DNA from: Cunninghamia lanceolata
Taxonomy: Eukaryota > Streptophyta > Pinopsida > Cupressales > Cupressaceae
Length of the DNA stretch: 64,000 nt
Direction of reading: 5' to 3'
NCBI GenBank assembly: GCA_027924645.1
Contig: BSBN01001807.1
Location: 13,596,001-13,660,000 of the forward strand
A model generated the notes under the pieces. It saw nothing but the letters and a program-made list of their open reading frames with translations, ran no database searches and was not told where the DNA came from. A program made the translations under genes and the position numbers. Each line of letters begins with the position of its first letter. Positions within the stretch are counted from its first letter, which is position 1. Positions 50,858 through 60,409 of the stretch are shown here, in pieces.

Positions 50858-53468
50858 ATGAAATTGTTTTGGACATTTATGCTGCTCATGCTGCCAATTG
50901 GTTGGGGATCTTCTTGTCGAGAAGGTGAAAAACTTTCTCTCTTGCAGTTTAAGGAAGGACTTCACGACCCCTCTGGTCGATTGAAAACGTGGAATGCTTC
51001 CACCAACTGCTTGGAGTGGCAGGGAATTCTATGTCACCATGATACAATCCACGTCGTTCATCTGGATCTTCGCTATCCTCGCGGCTTCAATCATTCTACT
51101 TAAATATCATCTACTTCAATGGTTAAACAATCAAGATCAATTTCACACCTCATTCACAACAAAAAGTGGTAAATATTTGTCCTATTTTTATTGGCCAAAA
51201 TTGACATTTGACTCTTGAAGTGGATAATATTTAAGAATAGCTAGCTTCAATCCGACAATCTATGCCAGTGATGTTCTTTCCCCTGTGAATAGACATGACA
51301 TTCTTTTGCGCTTGTTTAATCTAACAATGTTAGAACACTTGAATCTGAGCTACAATGCCTTCATTGGTGTTGGTGTCCCTCAGCAACTCCACAAGCTGAA
51401 ATATTTGCAGTATTTGAACTTGTCTAATGCTGGATTTGTGGGAAACATCCCCAGGGAGTTGGGCAACATGTCGACACTGCACTATTTGGATCTTTCCACC
51501 GATTCCTACATTTCCTCTTCCTCCCTCACAATTGAGAACATGCAGATGTGGATAGGAAACCTAAGAGATTTAGAGGAGTTGCTGCTGGACGGGGTGAATA
51601 TGTCGCATGTGGCAAGCGATGAATGGGGCAAAGCTATCTCCACCATGTACACTCTCAAGCGTCTTCAAATGTTCAACTGTAAGCTGTCTAGACCGATTCC
51701 CCCTTCTTTTGGAAATCTCTCCAATCTGGTTTCTCTCAAGCTCAGCAGCTATGAACTTAATGGTTCCATCCCTTCTGATCTGTCGAGCCTTCCAAAACTG
51801 CAAGAAATTGACTTGTCTGCGAACCTCGACCTTGGGGGAAAACTTTCCAACATTCTGTCGCGACACTTGGCGTCACTTAACAACCTTGTTCTTTCTAAAA
51901 CAAGGGTGGAAGGAGCTATTCCAGATTCAATTGCGAACATCTCCTCGTTAATTCTCCTGGATCTCTCTGACTGCTTACTGCAAGGTATGCTTCCTTCCAC
52001 TATTGCAAATCTTACAAGGCTTGTAACGTTGGATCTCAAATTGAACAACATCAAAGGGAAGATCACGTAGTTTGGGGCTAAGCCTTCATTAGGAAAGTCA
52101 TTTCCTTTGGCCTATATTGATCTTTCATATGACAAATTGGAGGGCTCCATCCCATCCATGATGTTGGATGCATTTGGGAAGCTCGATTACGTTGCCTTGA
52201 GGCAGAACTGATTGACCGGTGGTATTCCATTACCTGCGCGGAATCTTACCTCTCTCACATGGTTTGATCTGAGCAATAATCAATTGAACGGAAGAATTCC
52301 TTCCTTAGCCAACCTAAAGTCCCTTGTCATGCTTGATCTAAGTAATAACCTCTTGAGTGCCAAAATCCTGGCTTCCATTGGTCAACTACTTTCCCTCAAT
52401 ACGCTTGATCTAAGCAACAACGTGTTAACAGATGCCATACCTTACGACATTTCAAATCTATCTAAATTGAAGGTTCTTTCCCTGTCCTCCAATCAGTTAA
52501 TGGGGTACTTTTCAGATTCCCACCTTCATAATCTCTCCAGTCTGGTACATCTAGATATATCGAACAATGTGTTAACTGTGAAAGTTAATCTGACTTGGAT
52601 TCCCCAAAACTCGTTTAGAACATTGAAATTAAAATCATGTAACATGGAGGGTGAGTTGCCATCCTTCTTGATCACTCAAATTGACATTTCCTATTTGGAC
52701 TTGTCTGATAATAGATTATGGGGCAATATTCTTGCGTGGCTATGGGATTTCATTTCTCTTCAACAGCTTAACCTGTCTCATAACAACTTTGCAGGTGCTT
52801 TAGCTTCTAAGCTAATGGGGCCCAAAAGATTGAAGCTTCTAGATTTGCATCACAATAATTTACAAGGTCCGCTTCTGCTTCCTCCTCTTTCAGTAGTTGC
52901 GTTGGACCTATCAGAAAATCAATTTTCTGCATCCATTCCAACTGAGATTGGCGAGTATAAATTTAGTTATTTGTCTCTGTCTCACAATAATCTCAGTGGC
53001 AGCATTCCATCTACTATATGTGATGAGTTGTATATGTAGATTCTGGATTTGTCAAATAATAGTCTTACAGGTAAGATTCCCGTAGCTTTTGTAAATTGTA
53101 GTTCTCTTCAGGTATTGAATTTGGAGGAAAATTATTTAGAAGGCGGGTTACCGGCAGAGTTGGGAAACATGTCTTCGCTTCAAACACTAAAAATCAATCA
53201 AAATTGTCTGAATGGGTCTCTGCCAACACTTGCAAATTGTACATAGTTGCATATATTGGATGTGGGGGATAACAATCTGACAGCGAAGATTTCTTCAAAT
53301 TGGATTCTAAAGCTTCCTAATCTTAAGATCAAACAGATTTGAAGGAAGTGTACCTACTGATATAAGCAAATTACTGTTTCTTCAGATATTAGACCTTTCA
53401 ATGAACAATTTTTCAAGAGTAGTTCCAGACAACATTTCAGAGATGAATGGGATGGCAAACGACTCAAT
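50858..53468 (+). pseudogene. LRR receptor-like protein pseudogene, 5' part
   Basis: Receptor-like proteins sit in the plant cell membrane and use extracellular leucine-rich repeats in defence or development. A signal peptide starts MKLFWTFMLLMLPIG at 50858, followed by the N-terminal cap (REGEKLSLLQFKEGL, then CLEWQGILC). After a stop at 51101 and a frameshift before 51285, many LxxLxxLxLSxNxLxGxIP repeats run to 53468. In-frame stops are at 52068, 52209, 53037 and 53244; a TGA at 53340 marks another frame change. The gene is cut at 53468 by the Copia-type insertion and continues at 60059. It was probably already dead, or died at that time. Confidence 0.92.
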
Positions 53469-53490
53469 TGTTGGAAATGAAGCCCAACCG

Positions 53491-53702
53491 TGAAGGATAT
53501 TGGAGGAGCAGAAAAATATAGAAACACTATACAAATTGGAATGCAAAACCAGAAATCTTCATGTCATATTGATTGTCTAATGGAATGTACATATATAATT
53601 AAAATACAACTAATTCTCAAAACTAAAATTCTACAACTAATTCTACAACTGCCTATAACAAGTAACTAATCATCGGTTTACACAATGTTTCATTATCCAA
53701 CA
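53491..53702 (-). repeat. 3' LTR of the G-patch element
   Basis: Starts TGAAGGATATTGG and ends CATTATCCAACA on the plus strand. It holds a 12-base internal repeat (CTACAACTAATT) absent from the other LTR, which explains the 212 versus 200 bases. Confidence 0.92.
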
Positions 53703-54093
53703 TTCTCCCCCATAATGAACATTGGGAAGAACACCAAGTCTGTTGACTCAAATCATATTCACAATCTGCTGATCTTTCCTCTTTCAATTCTCACTCACTA
53801 CTGCAGCAGTCCCTCAACTTTGATTCTCTTCCTTGTCTTCCTCGTGCTTTTGCACTATGCTAAAACAATTCAATTTCTTCACTATTCTCTACACTTGGTT
53901 GTTCACTGTATTTGGCTATTTTGTTTCTGCTATTCAGTTCTTTTTCCTTTTTCTCAACATGAGAAAACTTATGTCTATAAAGCATTTTGAACATACCTGT
54001 GAACTTTTGCCAGTCATATACATTTATCCAACCACAGTTCATTTTTAAACAATCTATCATAGATTCATTTTTTGATTCTCTATTCCAACATGT

Positions 54094-54805
54094 TTATTCA
54101 CAATGATTTTTCAAACCACAAATTTTGCAAGGATGTAAATCCCAACAATTTTCTTTTCTATGTCCTTCTCTATCACAATAGGAACAATGCAAAATCTCCT
54201 TTTCTTTTTCTTTACCTCTATACCCGAGACCTTCATACTTAGGCCTAACAACTAACGACTCAATGGGCTCTTTGATTCCTTGTCTGTGCTTACCCAAACC
54301 TTCACCTTTATAACCAATTTTCTTCATGATTTTCAAACCAAAATTATCATCAAAACAACTAGCTATGTTAGCAAATTTTGATCCACTATCTTCAACTCTA
54401 CATTCTTTATCCAATGAACCTTCAACTCTCTCACACAAATCATAGGAAACATCACAAACCAATGGTTTTATCTTCAAACATTCATTCTCTTCTTTCAATT
54501 TTTTCTTTTTGCAAATTGTTTTCTTCTTCTAACCTTTCAATCTTTTCTTTCATTTCTTCAAACAACTTCAATATTTTTTCTAACTCTTCATTAACATTAA
54601 TCAATTCAATTTTAAGTTTAGAAATTTGCATCTGTTGTCCAGTATTTTCCATTGAAACTTGTTTCAAATTACTTAATAGTTCATTTCTTTCTATTTCCCA
54701 ATCATTGCTTTCTTTTTGCAAATCTTTTTTTGTCTTTTCTCTTTTAGCTTTTCCCATTGAAAAATGAATTATTTTCTTACCTCGAGTTGCTACTCGTTGC
54801 CGCAC
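54094..54805 (-). pseudogene. Gag-like protein: coiled coil, G-patch and zinc knuckles
   Basis: Frame one (54805-54482) is Lys/Glu-rich with heptad-like leucines (LKIELINVNEELEKILKLFE), a likely coiled coil. Frame two (54498-54094) continues it after a one-base shift in an A run near 54510. It carries a G-patch (IMKKIGYKGEGLGKHRQGI, then GLGYRG) and a CCHC knuckle (CSYCDREGHRKENC) followed by a second Cys/His cluster (CKICGLKNHC). G-patches bind RNA or activate helicases and are known in some retroviral proteases. The likely role is RNA packaging or particle formation. Whether the shift is a mutation or programmed is not clear. Confidence 0.8.
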
Positions 54806-56254
54806 TTTTGATGTGATTGTTTGATGGCTTCACTCACCTTGCTCCTTCTACAATGTCTTCAAACTACCTTCTGCAACTTTCTTCACAAGTGTTGGGAACG
54901 AATGCAACTTTGGCCTGATGATTTTGAATAACTCTTCTTTGACTTTGATTTCAAATCTATAACTACAAACCTGCAAACTCCTATGATTTTGACAGTTGCT
55001 TCTTTCACCTGCAGATCCAATATCTCATGGGCAACAATTCAGAAAACACTGCAATACCTCCTTTGCTTTCAGAAAACCAATTTTTATTTCTTTGGCTAAA
55101 TTAATAGAGAAACTTCAACTAACAATGTATAACACACAAACACAAGAATTTACCCAAATATCTCCAGTTTTCAAAGATCAGCTTAGGGATTGTCTATGAC
55201 CTACCTTTTAACCTATTTTGGTGACTCACCTTTCAATGTTATTGTGAACTTTTCTTCATACATTCATTATAGATTTGATTCAGACACTATGCGGATCGAA
55301 CACACAATATACGACTTTTACTTACCTCCAATGCTTACTACCTTCTCTATTTTAACTTCACTAAAATCTTTGCAAAAAACCCTTGGCTAATCTATCTCTT
55401 TTTGAAAACTTTTTCTGGTTCTCAAGATCTGCGATTTGCTTGGCAATTTAACTTGTTGTGACTCTTGCAAACACTATCTTCTATCTCTGTAATTTATCAA
55501 ACCTTCGAAGTTGGTAGCTTTTTACTTGCTTTTTCCTTAATCCGTAGAATCGCCATTTTCTCCCGTGCAAGCTCTTGCGGTAGTTAATGAAATATGAAAG
55601 ACTTCTTTTGTTATCAGTATCTCCATTGGTGGCTTTAGTCAAGGAAAATATTATGCTTCTTCAATAACTGAAATAACAAAGACTTGTTCTGTTATTCACC
55701 TGAATCAAACTTGACGGCACTTCAAATTGCAAATCCAACAAATTCTTATTCTTTTTGGCAGTTTCAACTACAAGTGATTTCATAAATTTGCTATTTATTT
55801 TGAGTGACCTCTAGTTGGAATCTCCTTTCACATCTACCATTTGGCGATAATACTCACAAATTCCAAAGAACAATTTTTCCACAAACTTCTCCTGAACTTT
55901 CCCTTTTCTTTTCAAATTTCAATTTATATATATATATTGTTCACTTGTTTTGTTGTTCTTTTTTTTAATCCAGAAAATAAGGAACACTAAGTTTTAGATT
56001 CCAAAAAAAAACTTATCTTCTTTTGGTAAAAAAAACTTATCTTATCTGCCTGCGATTTCCTCTCCTTACAACAAACTTTTTAGTGCTTATCTCCTTCAAC
56101 TCACCAAAATTGCAAGTGTTCTCAAATGCCTACTTGAACTCATTTGGCTTCTATCGTGTCTTTAATCAACAATCCTCCTCCAAATCTCCACTCTTCTCCC
56201 TGGGCTTTTCTTCATAGGATCAACATGAAAAACACAAAACCCCTAACAACCCTT

Positions 56255-56266
56255 GCTCTGATACCA
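56255..56266 (-). other. Primer binding site of the G-patch element
   Basis: The minus strand reads TGGTATCAGAGC, the initiator tRNA-Met type, two bases from the LTR at 56269. Confidence 0.93.
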
Positions 56267-56268
56267 AT

Positions 56269-56468
56269 TGAAGGATATTGGAGGAGTAGAAAAATATAGA
56301 AACACTAAACAAATTGGAATGCAAAACCATAAATCTTCATGTCATATTGATTGTCTAATGGAATGTACATATATAATTAAAATACAACTAATTCTCAAAA
56401 CTAAAATTCTACAACTGCCTATAACAAGTAACTAATCACTAGTTTACACAATGTTTCATTATCCAACA
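56269..56468 (-). repeat. 5' LTR of the G-patch element
   Basis: Nearly identical to 53491-53702 apart from a 12-base length difference and a few substitutions. It is followed by the AACCG duplication. Confidence 0.92.
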
Positions 56469-56473
56469 AACCG

Positions 56474-56731
56474 TCACTGCCCTTTCGTCTTCCTTTTCCC
56501 ATGTCTCTTCACTGGCCTGAAGAGTTGATATATTCCCTTCTTATTCTCTTTCTGGTATAGATGAAGACTCATGTATTCGGGTTGATTAATGAAATAGTGT
56601 GTCCTGCTTTCCTTGGTGGATGTAGCCATTTGATGGTGAACCACGTTAAATTCATGTCTCTATTTTTATCCGTGCATGTTTGATTCTTTATCTGTTTTAG
56701 TTTTTCATTTAGTTGCATTTTATCTTCAACA
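56474..56731 (+). repeat. 5' LTR of the Copia-type element, main part
   Basis: Continues from 53490 after the nested element and matches 59802-60058 closely. It ends CTTCAACA before the primer binding site. Confidence 0.92.
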
Positions 56732-56733
56732 AT

Positions 56734-56745
56734 TGGTATCAGAGA
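56734..56745 (+). other. Primer binding site of the Copia-type element
   Basis: TGGTATCAGAGA, one base off the initiator tRNA-Met site, two bases from the LTR. Confidence 0.92.
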
Positions 56746-56848
56746 CTTTGTGCTCGATCATTTAGCATGAGAGGTTTGAGCTTGAGTGGGAGCAATGCCG
56801 CTTAATAAAAGAAGTCATAGGAAATCACAAGGGAGGCTAAAATCCAGC

Positions 56849-57370
56849 GAGAGAGATGCTGGTTGCTGAGATTCTGGCAAGCATGGCCACATCAAGAAGA
56901 ATTGTTAGTTTTTGAAGAAGGCTGAAAATCAGCCAAAGGAAGATGAAGCGAATCCGGTACATGAAGAGGATGCCGGTGCAACAATTGGTGTTCTTATTTC
57001 AGCTTCAGAAGAAATATCACCAAATGTTTGGGTGCTCGATTCGGGAGCATCATTTCATGCCACTCCGTGTAAGGAGTACTTGAAAAATTTGCAAAGCGGT
57101 GACTTTGGTAAGGTTCTTCTTGGAAATAACGAATCTTGTGATGTTATTGGCAAAGGGGATGTTTTGTTAAAATTAAAAAATGGAAATAGTTGGCTGTTAC
57201 AAGATGTTAGATATGTCCCTCAGCTCAAACAGAATTTAATTTCAATTGGACAGTTGTTTTCACAAGGATGTAAAGTTGATTTTGAATTGAATAGATGAAA
57301 AGTCATAAAAGGGGCCTTGGTAATTGCTCAAGGCAACAAACTAGGCACCCTATATGTCGTAGAAACTCTT
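56849..57370 (+). pseudogene. Copia zinc knuckle and protease segment
   Basis: At 56861-56905 the knuckle reads C*DSGKHGHIKKNC, where the second cysteine of CxxC is lost and a TGA stands between. From about 57028 WVLDSGASFHATP is the Copia aspartic protease active site, followed by VLLGNNESCDVIGKGDV and LLQDVRYVPQLKQNLISIGQ, typical of the Copia gag-pre-integrase approach. The similarity ends near GTLYVVETL (57370), before the usual LWHxRLGH motif. The next about 220 bases (to 57590) are unassigned. Confidence 0.9.
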
Positions 57371-57586
57371 GCTTCATGTGAAATGGATAGGTTAGATGAT
57401 GTAGTTATTTCCGTCATTAATGAATTTCTTAACCTCTTGGAATTTAATCAAATGTTTGTGAAAGAGAGTGCAAGAACCTCTGCAGAAAATACAAAAATTA
57501 AAAAGATAGAAGCTATGGAGGTTATTGTTACATGGGAGCCTTATGAAAACGTTAAATCTTGTGAAGAAAGTTGTGATAGCCTATGA

Positions 57587-57850
57587 GGATCTGGAAGGAA
57601 GCCCAAGTGTAAGAGAGAGAAGGATATTTATTCTTGGAAGCAACATCACCAGCGCAAGAAGATGAAGAGTTTTGGAGGCGAACGGTCGCCCATGGATCCT
57701 AGCTACTTATAGTCAGTAATCAGGTTGAAGTTGGGAAAGCGAACTTATTTTGAGGCCACATCGCCCTTGCCATCGATTAGTCCAATGCCGAAGAAACAAC
57801 GGACTAGGATGCAGCAGGGCGAAACCCAACAGGTTTCCCGGTGCTAGGTC
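57587..57850 (+). pseudogene. Captured SPL (SBP-box) transcription factor fragment
   Basis: LKLGKRTYFEATSPLPS at about 57722-57772 matches the (S/G)LKLGKRTYFED motif found just before the DNA-binding domain of many SPL proteins. It is followed by a KKQRTR basic stretch and SRC*V at 57839-57850, which equals the first residues (RCQV) of the SBP domain with CAG changed to TAG. The zinc-binding part is absent because the sequence switches to HDA5 at that point. SPL factors control plant phase change and flowering. Recognition rests on one motif plus the domain start. Confidence 0.6.
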
Positions 57851-58498
57851 ATTTGGGACAAACTTTGCTCTGCCGACCTTGTTCAAAGGTGTGTTAGGGT
57901 GAATGCCAAGGAAGCCTCCAACGACAAGCTAAGCGTAGTGCACAGCAGGAGACACACTCATCTCTTTAGAAGCATTAACAACTCTATACATGACAAGACA
58001 TAGGATACATTAGCCAACTCTTTCAATTCCATTTACTTCAACAAAGGCTCATCCAACACCGCACTTCTCACTGCAGGATCCGCGCTACAAATATCTAAGA
58101 ATGTAGCATTAGGAGAACTTAATGCTAGTGTTGCTGTTGTGAGGCCACTGGGGCATCATGTAGAGGTTGATAAACCCATGGGATTCTATTTGTTCAATAA
58201 TGTAGCCATAGCAGCACAACATTTAGTCCATGAGAGGCCAGAGTTGGGCATACACAAGGTATTGATTGTTGACTGGGATGTACATCATGGTAATGGAACA
58301 CAAAATATGTTTTGGACTGATCCACAGGTCTTGTACTTTTCTGTTCAAAGGTTTAATTCAGGAACATTCTATCTTGGAGGAGATGATGGCAATTATAAAA
58401 GCATTGGAGGAGGACCTAGAACAGGATACAATATTAACATTCCTTGGAAATAAGGCGGATGTTGGGATCCAGACTATCTAGCAGTTTGGGACCATGTT
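57848..58498 (+). pseudogene. Captured class II histone deacetylase (HDA5-type) N-terminal half
   Basis: The segment reads VIWDKL, then SFNSIYFNKGSSNTALLTAG, VVRPLGHHVEV, KPMGFYLFNNVAIAA, KVLIVDWDVHHGNGTQ and GYNINIPWK, and stops at DYLAVWDHV. This follows the plant HDA5/HDA18 order over about 215 codons without a gap. The catalytic HH pair and the zinc-ligand DxH are present; RPPGHH has become RPLGHH. The second half of the catalytic domain is missing. Such genes have many introns in Arabidopsis, yet none interrupts here, so the source was probably spliced RNA. Stops lie at 58001 and 58451. Confidence 0.9.
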
Positions 58499-59200
58499 CA
58501 CAGTTCATGGCTAACAAAGGTTGTTCACAATAAGGTGTATGTGGCAGGTGGTTACAGCTAGTCATTTGCAAACACCCTTTCTCATGCAGAAGTTTATGAT
58601 CTTGTGGAAGATAGGTGGCACGATATTTCACCCTTGACAAGTGCACATGAGGACTGTGTTGGTTTCTCTTGTGGTGGTTTATTCTATGTTGTTGCTGGAA
58701 TAGATAATTGAGCAGAACAAAAGACTGTAGAAGTTTTTGATCTAGTCAAGGGTAGTTGGTATTCCTAGTTAAATTTTTGGCTATTTTTCCGTCTCATGCC
58801 ATGTCCTGTTATGACAGTCAAAGACAGTATCTATGTAATTGATGATTGGGATGGAAACAATATAAAACTTTGGGATAAATTGAGTGGTTCATGGATTAAT
58901 GTTGGGCCAGTTCCATCTGTGTAGTTTTCTGACATTTCTCATGCACTTAAAGGCTTTGGTCTAAATGGTTTTCAAATTGACCTTTATGTGATAGGGGGAA
59001 AATTTCTCAAATGAGAGCCATCAGATGGTCACTGGAGAAATGTTAAAATTGTGAAACTAAATGTGGTGAGGATTTGTACGATAAATGGAGCACAACCAGA
59101 ATGGAGGGAAGTGAGACCTATAAGGGGATCCAATGTGATAGTTGTGGATGAGGCAATTGTTCCATCAACCTCTTGTTCTGAAGATCGCAATGAGTTAGCT
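58499..59200 (+). pseudogene. Captured kelch-repeat segment
   Basis: Right after WDHV the frame gives VYVAGGYS...AEVYDLVEDRW, LFYVVAGID...VEVFDLVKGSW, and IYVIDDWD...IKLWDKLSGSW. These are successive kelch blades (hydrophobic-GG, then Y/V-D-x-x-x-x-x-W), as in plant F-box/kelch proteins. The last part (VGPVPS to VRPIRG) is less regular. No F-box is present. The exact 3' limit against the next segment is between about 59130 and 59240. Confidence 0.8.
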
Positions 59201-59239
59201 TTAGTTTCAATACTGAATGATGTTAATGGCTGTAGTTAG

Positions 59240-59722
59240 AGACAGCTCCTGCGGAAAACACATATTTGGTATGCATGTTATGGGTCAAACATGTGGAAAA
59301 GAAGATTTCTATGCTATATTGAAGGGGGGAAGGTAGAAGGCATGACAAGGCATTGCATTGGTTTGGTAGAGAAAACTCCCCCATAAGATATGCAATGGAA
59401 AATGGTACCGCATCATTTGTTTTTTGGGAGATCACACATAGAAACTTGGGGTTCAGGAGGAGTAGCTTTTCTTCATCCAATTCATAGTGGCAACAACAAA
59501 GCACATGTTTTCTTGTATAAAATAATGCTAGAATAGTTCAATGATCTGCTGCTTCAAGAGAATAGTATGAGCGTTAAGAGAGATTATCCATTGGACTTAT
59601 TTGCTGTCAATGCAATTAGAAAAGAAAATCATATACTAGATGTCAGTTTGGTTGAGCTGGTTGGAATTCTCACTGGGATTGGTCAGCCAATGGAGTGGTT
59701 ACTTGGTACTATAGTTAAGTAA
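59240..59722 (+). pseudogene. Captured HDA5-type C-terminal (GGCT-like) domain
   Basis: WYACYGSNMWKRRFLCYIEG at about 59267 and HHLFFGRSHIETWGSGGVAF match the C-terminal AIG2/GGCT-like domain that follows the deacetylase domain in HDA5 proteins. LE*FNDLLLQEN and DLFAVNAI continue the match. Conservation weakens after 59640. The frame stays that of the N-terminal half across the kelch insertion. Stops at 59384 and 59534. Confidence 0.85.
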
Positions 59723-59768
59723 CCATGAGTTTCAAGGAAAGTGGGGACAACAATGTGGTTTGGACTTC

Positions 59769-59779
59769 AAGTGGGAGAT
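59769..59779 (+). other. Polypurine tract of the Copia-type element
   Basis: AAGTGGGAGAT directly precedes the 3' LTR start TGTTGG. Confidence 0.85.
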
Positions 59780-60058
59780 TGTTGGAAATGAAGCCCAACT
59801 GTCATTGCCCTTTTGTCTTCCTCTTCCCATGTCTCTTCACTTGCCTGAAGAGTTGATATATTCCCTTCTTATTCTCTTTCTGGTATAGATGAAGACTCAT
59901 GTATTCGGGTTGATTAATGAAATAGTGTGTCCTGCTTTCCTTGGTGGATGTAGCCATTTTGATGGTGAACCACGTTAAATTTGTCTCTATTTTTATCTGT
60001 GCGTGTTTGATTCTTTATCTGTTTTAGTTTTTTGTTTAGCTGCATTTTATCTTCAACA
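59780..60058 (+). repeat. 3' LTR of the Copia-type element
   Basis: 279 bases, TGTTGGAAATG to CTTCAACA, closely matching the split 5' LTR and followed by the TCAAT duplication. The LTRs appear to differ by only a few per cent. Confidence 0.93.
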
Positions 60059-60406
60059 TCAATGAATACACAAATCTTTGAATTTGGATCGATAACAGAT
60101 TCAACCTATGTAGAGAAAACAATCATTAGAAGCAAAGGATCGAAGCTAGAGTTTGTGAGAGCTTTGAGTTTAGTAAGGTGTCTTGATCTATCAAGCAATA
60201 AAATAGGTGGCTCTATTCCAGGAGGCATGGGATCTCTCATTGGTTTGATCGTTCTGAACATTTCAAGAAACCATATTAGTGGTGCTATCCCCGAATCCTT
60301 GGGAAGAATGGTACAGCTGGAGTCCCTTGATATTTCGCAAAACCAATTGTCTGGGATTATTCCTGTAGAGTTGATAATTTTGATAACAGAGTTAAAAAAA
60401 TATTAA
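60059..60406 (+). pseudogene. LRR receptor-like protein pseudogene, 3' part
   Basis: After the duplication the LRR gene resumes, with LSLVRCLDLSSNKIGGSIPG, LIVLNISRNHISGAIPESL and LESLDISQNQLSGIIP, the usual last repeats of a receptor-like protein. It then ends in ITELKKY with a stop at 60404. The membrane helix and short tail expected next are missing, so the gene is also truncated at its 3' end. Confidence 0.9.
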
Positions 60407-60409
60407 ATA

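Larger units (their letters stand above)
53491..56468 (-). mobile_element. Non-autonomous LTR element with G-patch protein, nested in the Copia-type 5' LTR
   Basis: It is flanked by the duplication AACCG (53486-53490 and 56469-56473). LTRs are short: 53491-53702 (212 bases) and 56269-56468 (200 bases), nearly identical. On the minus strand a primer binding site (56266-56255) and a polypurine tract (ATGGGGGAGAA, 53713-53703) are in place. The 2.6-kb interior holds a leader of about 1.4 kb and a gag-like gene (54805-54094), no pol. It is younger than the element it interrupts. Confidence 0.92.
56795..59722 (+). pseudogene. Fused frame: zinc knuckle - retropepsin - SPL - HDA5 - kelch - HDA5 C-terminus
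   Basis: From ATG (56795) to TAA (59720) one frame of 975 codons runs without any frameshift. It has 16 in-frame stops, at 56867, 56906, 57296, 57584, 57710, 57845, 58001, 58451, 58559, 58709, 58766, 58922, 59012, 59237, 59384 and 59534. Order: short basic start, damaged CCHC knuckle (GKHGHIKKNC), Copia protease (VWVLDSGASFHATP), then host-like segments listed separately. Several stops sit where families have glutamine, for example LE*FND against LEQFND in HDA5, so CAG changed to TAG. This pattern suggests a long-lived open frame that then decayed by transitions. No integrase, reverse transcriptase or RNase H is present. Confidence 0.9.
53469..60058 (+). mobile_element. Copia-type non-autonomous retrotransposon carrying captured host genes
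   Basis: The insertion has TG...CA LTRs (TGTTGGAAATG...CTTCAACA) and a 5-base duplication TCAAT (53464-53468 and 60059-60063) inside the LRR gene. The 5' LTR is 53469-53490 plus 56474-56731 (280 bases), split by a second element. The 3' LTR is 59780-60058 (279 bases). A primer binding site is at 56734 and a polypurine tract at 59769. Without the nested element it is about 3.6 kb. Between them lies one fused reading frame with zinc-knuckle remnant, protease and host sequences. Integrase, reverse transcriptase and most of gag are missing, so it moved with help from another element. Confidence 0.92.

Noticed and set aside
51570..52066. Minus-strand ORFs under the LRR region
   Set aside because: Shadows of the leucine-rich-repeat coding strand.
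57848..59722. A functional histone deacetylase gene
   Set aside because: In-frame stops, a missing half of the catalytic domain, kelch insertion and LTR boundaries show a captured, dead copy.
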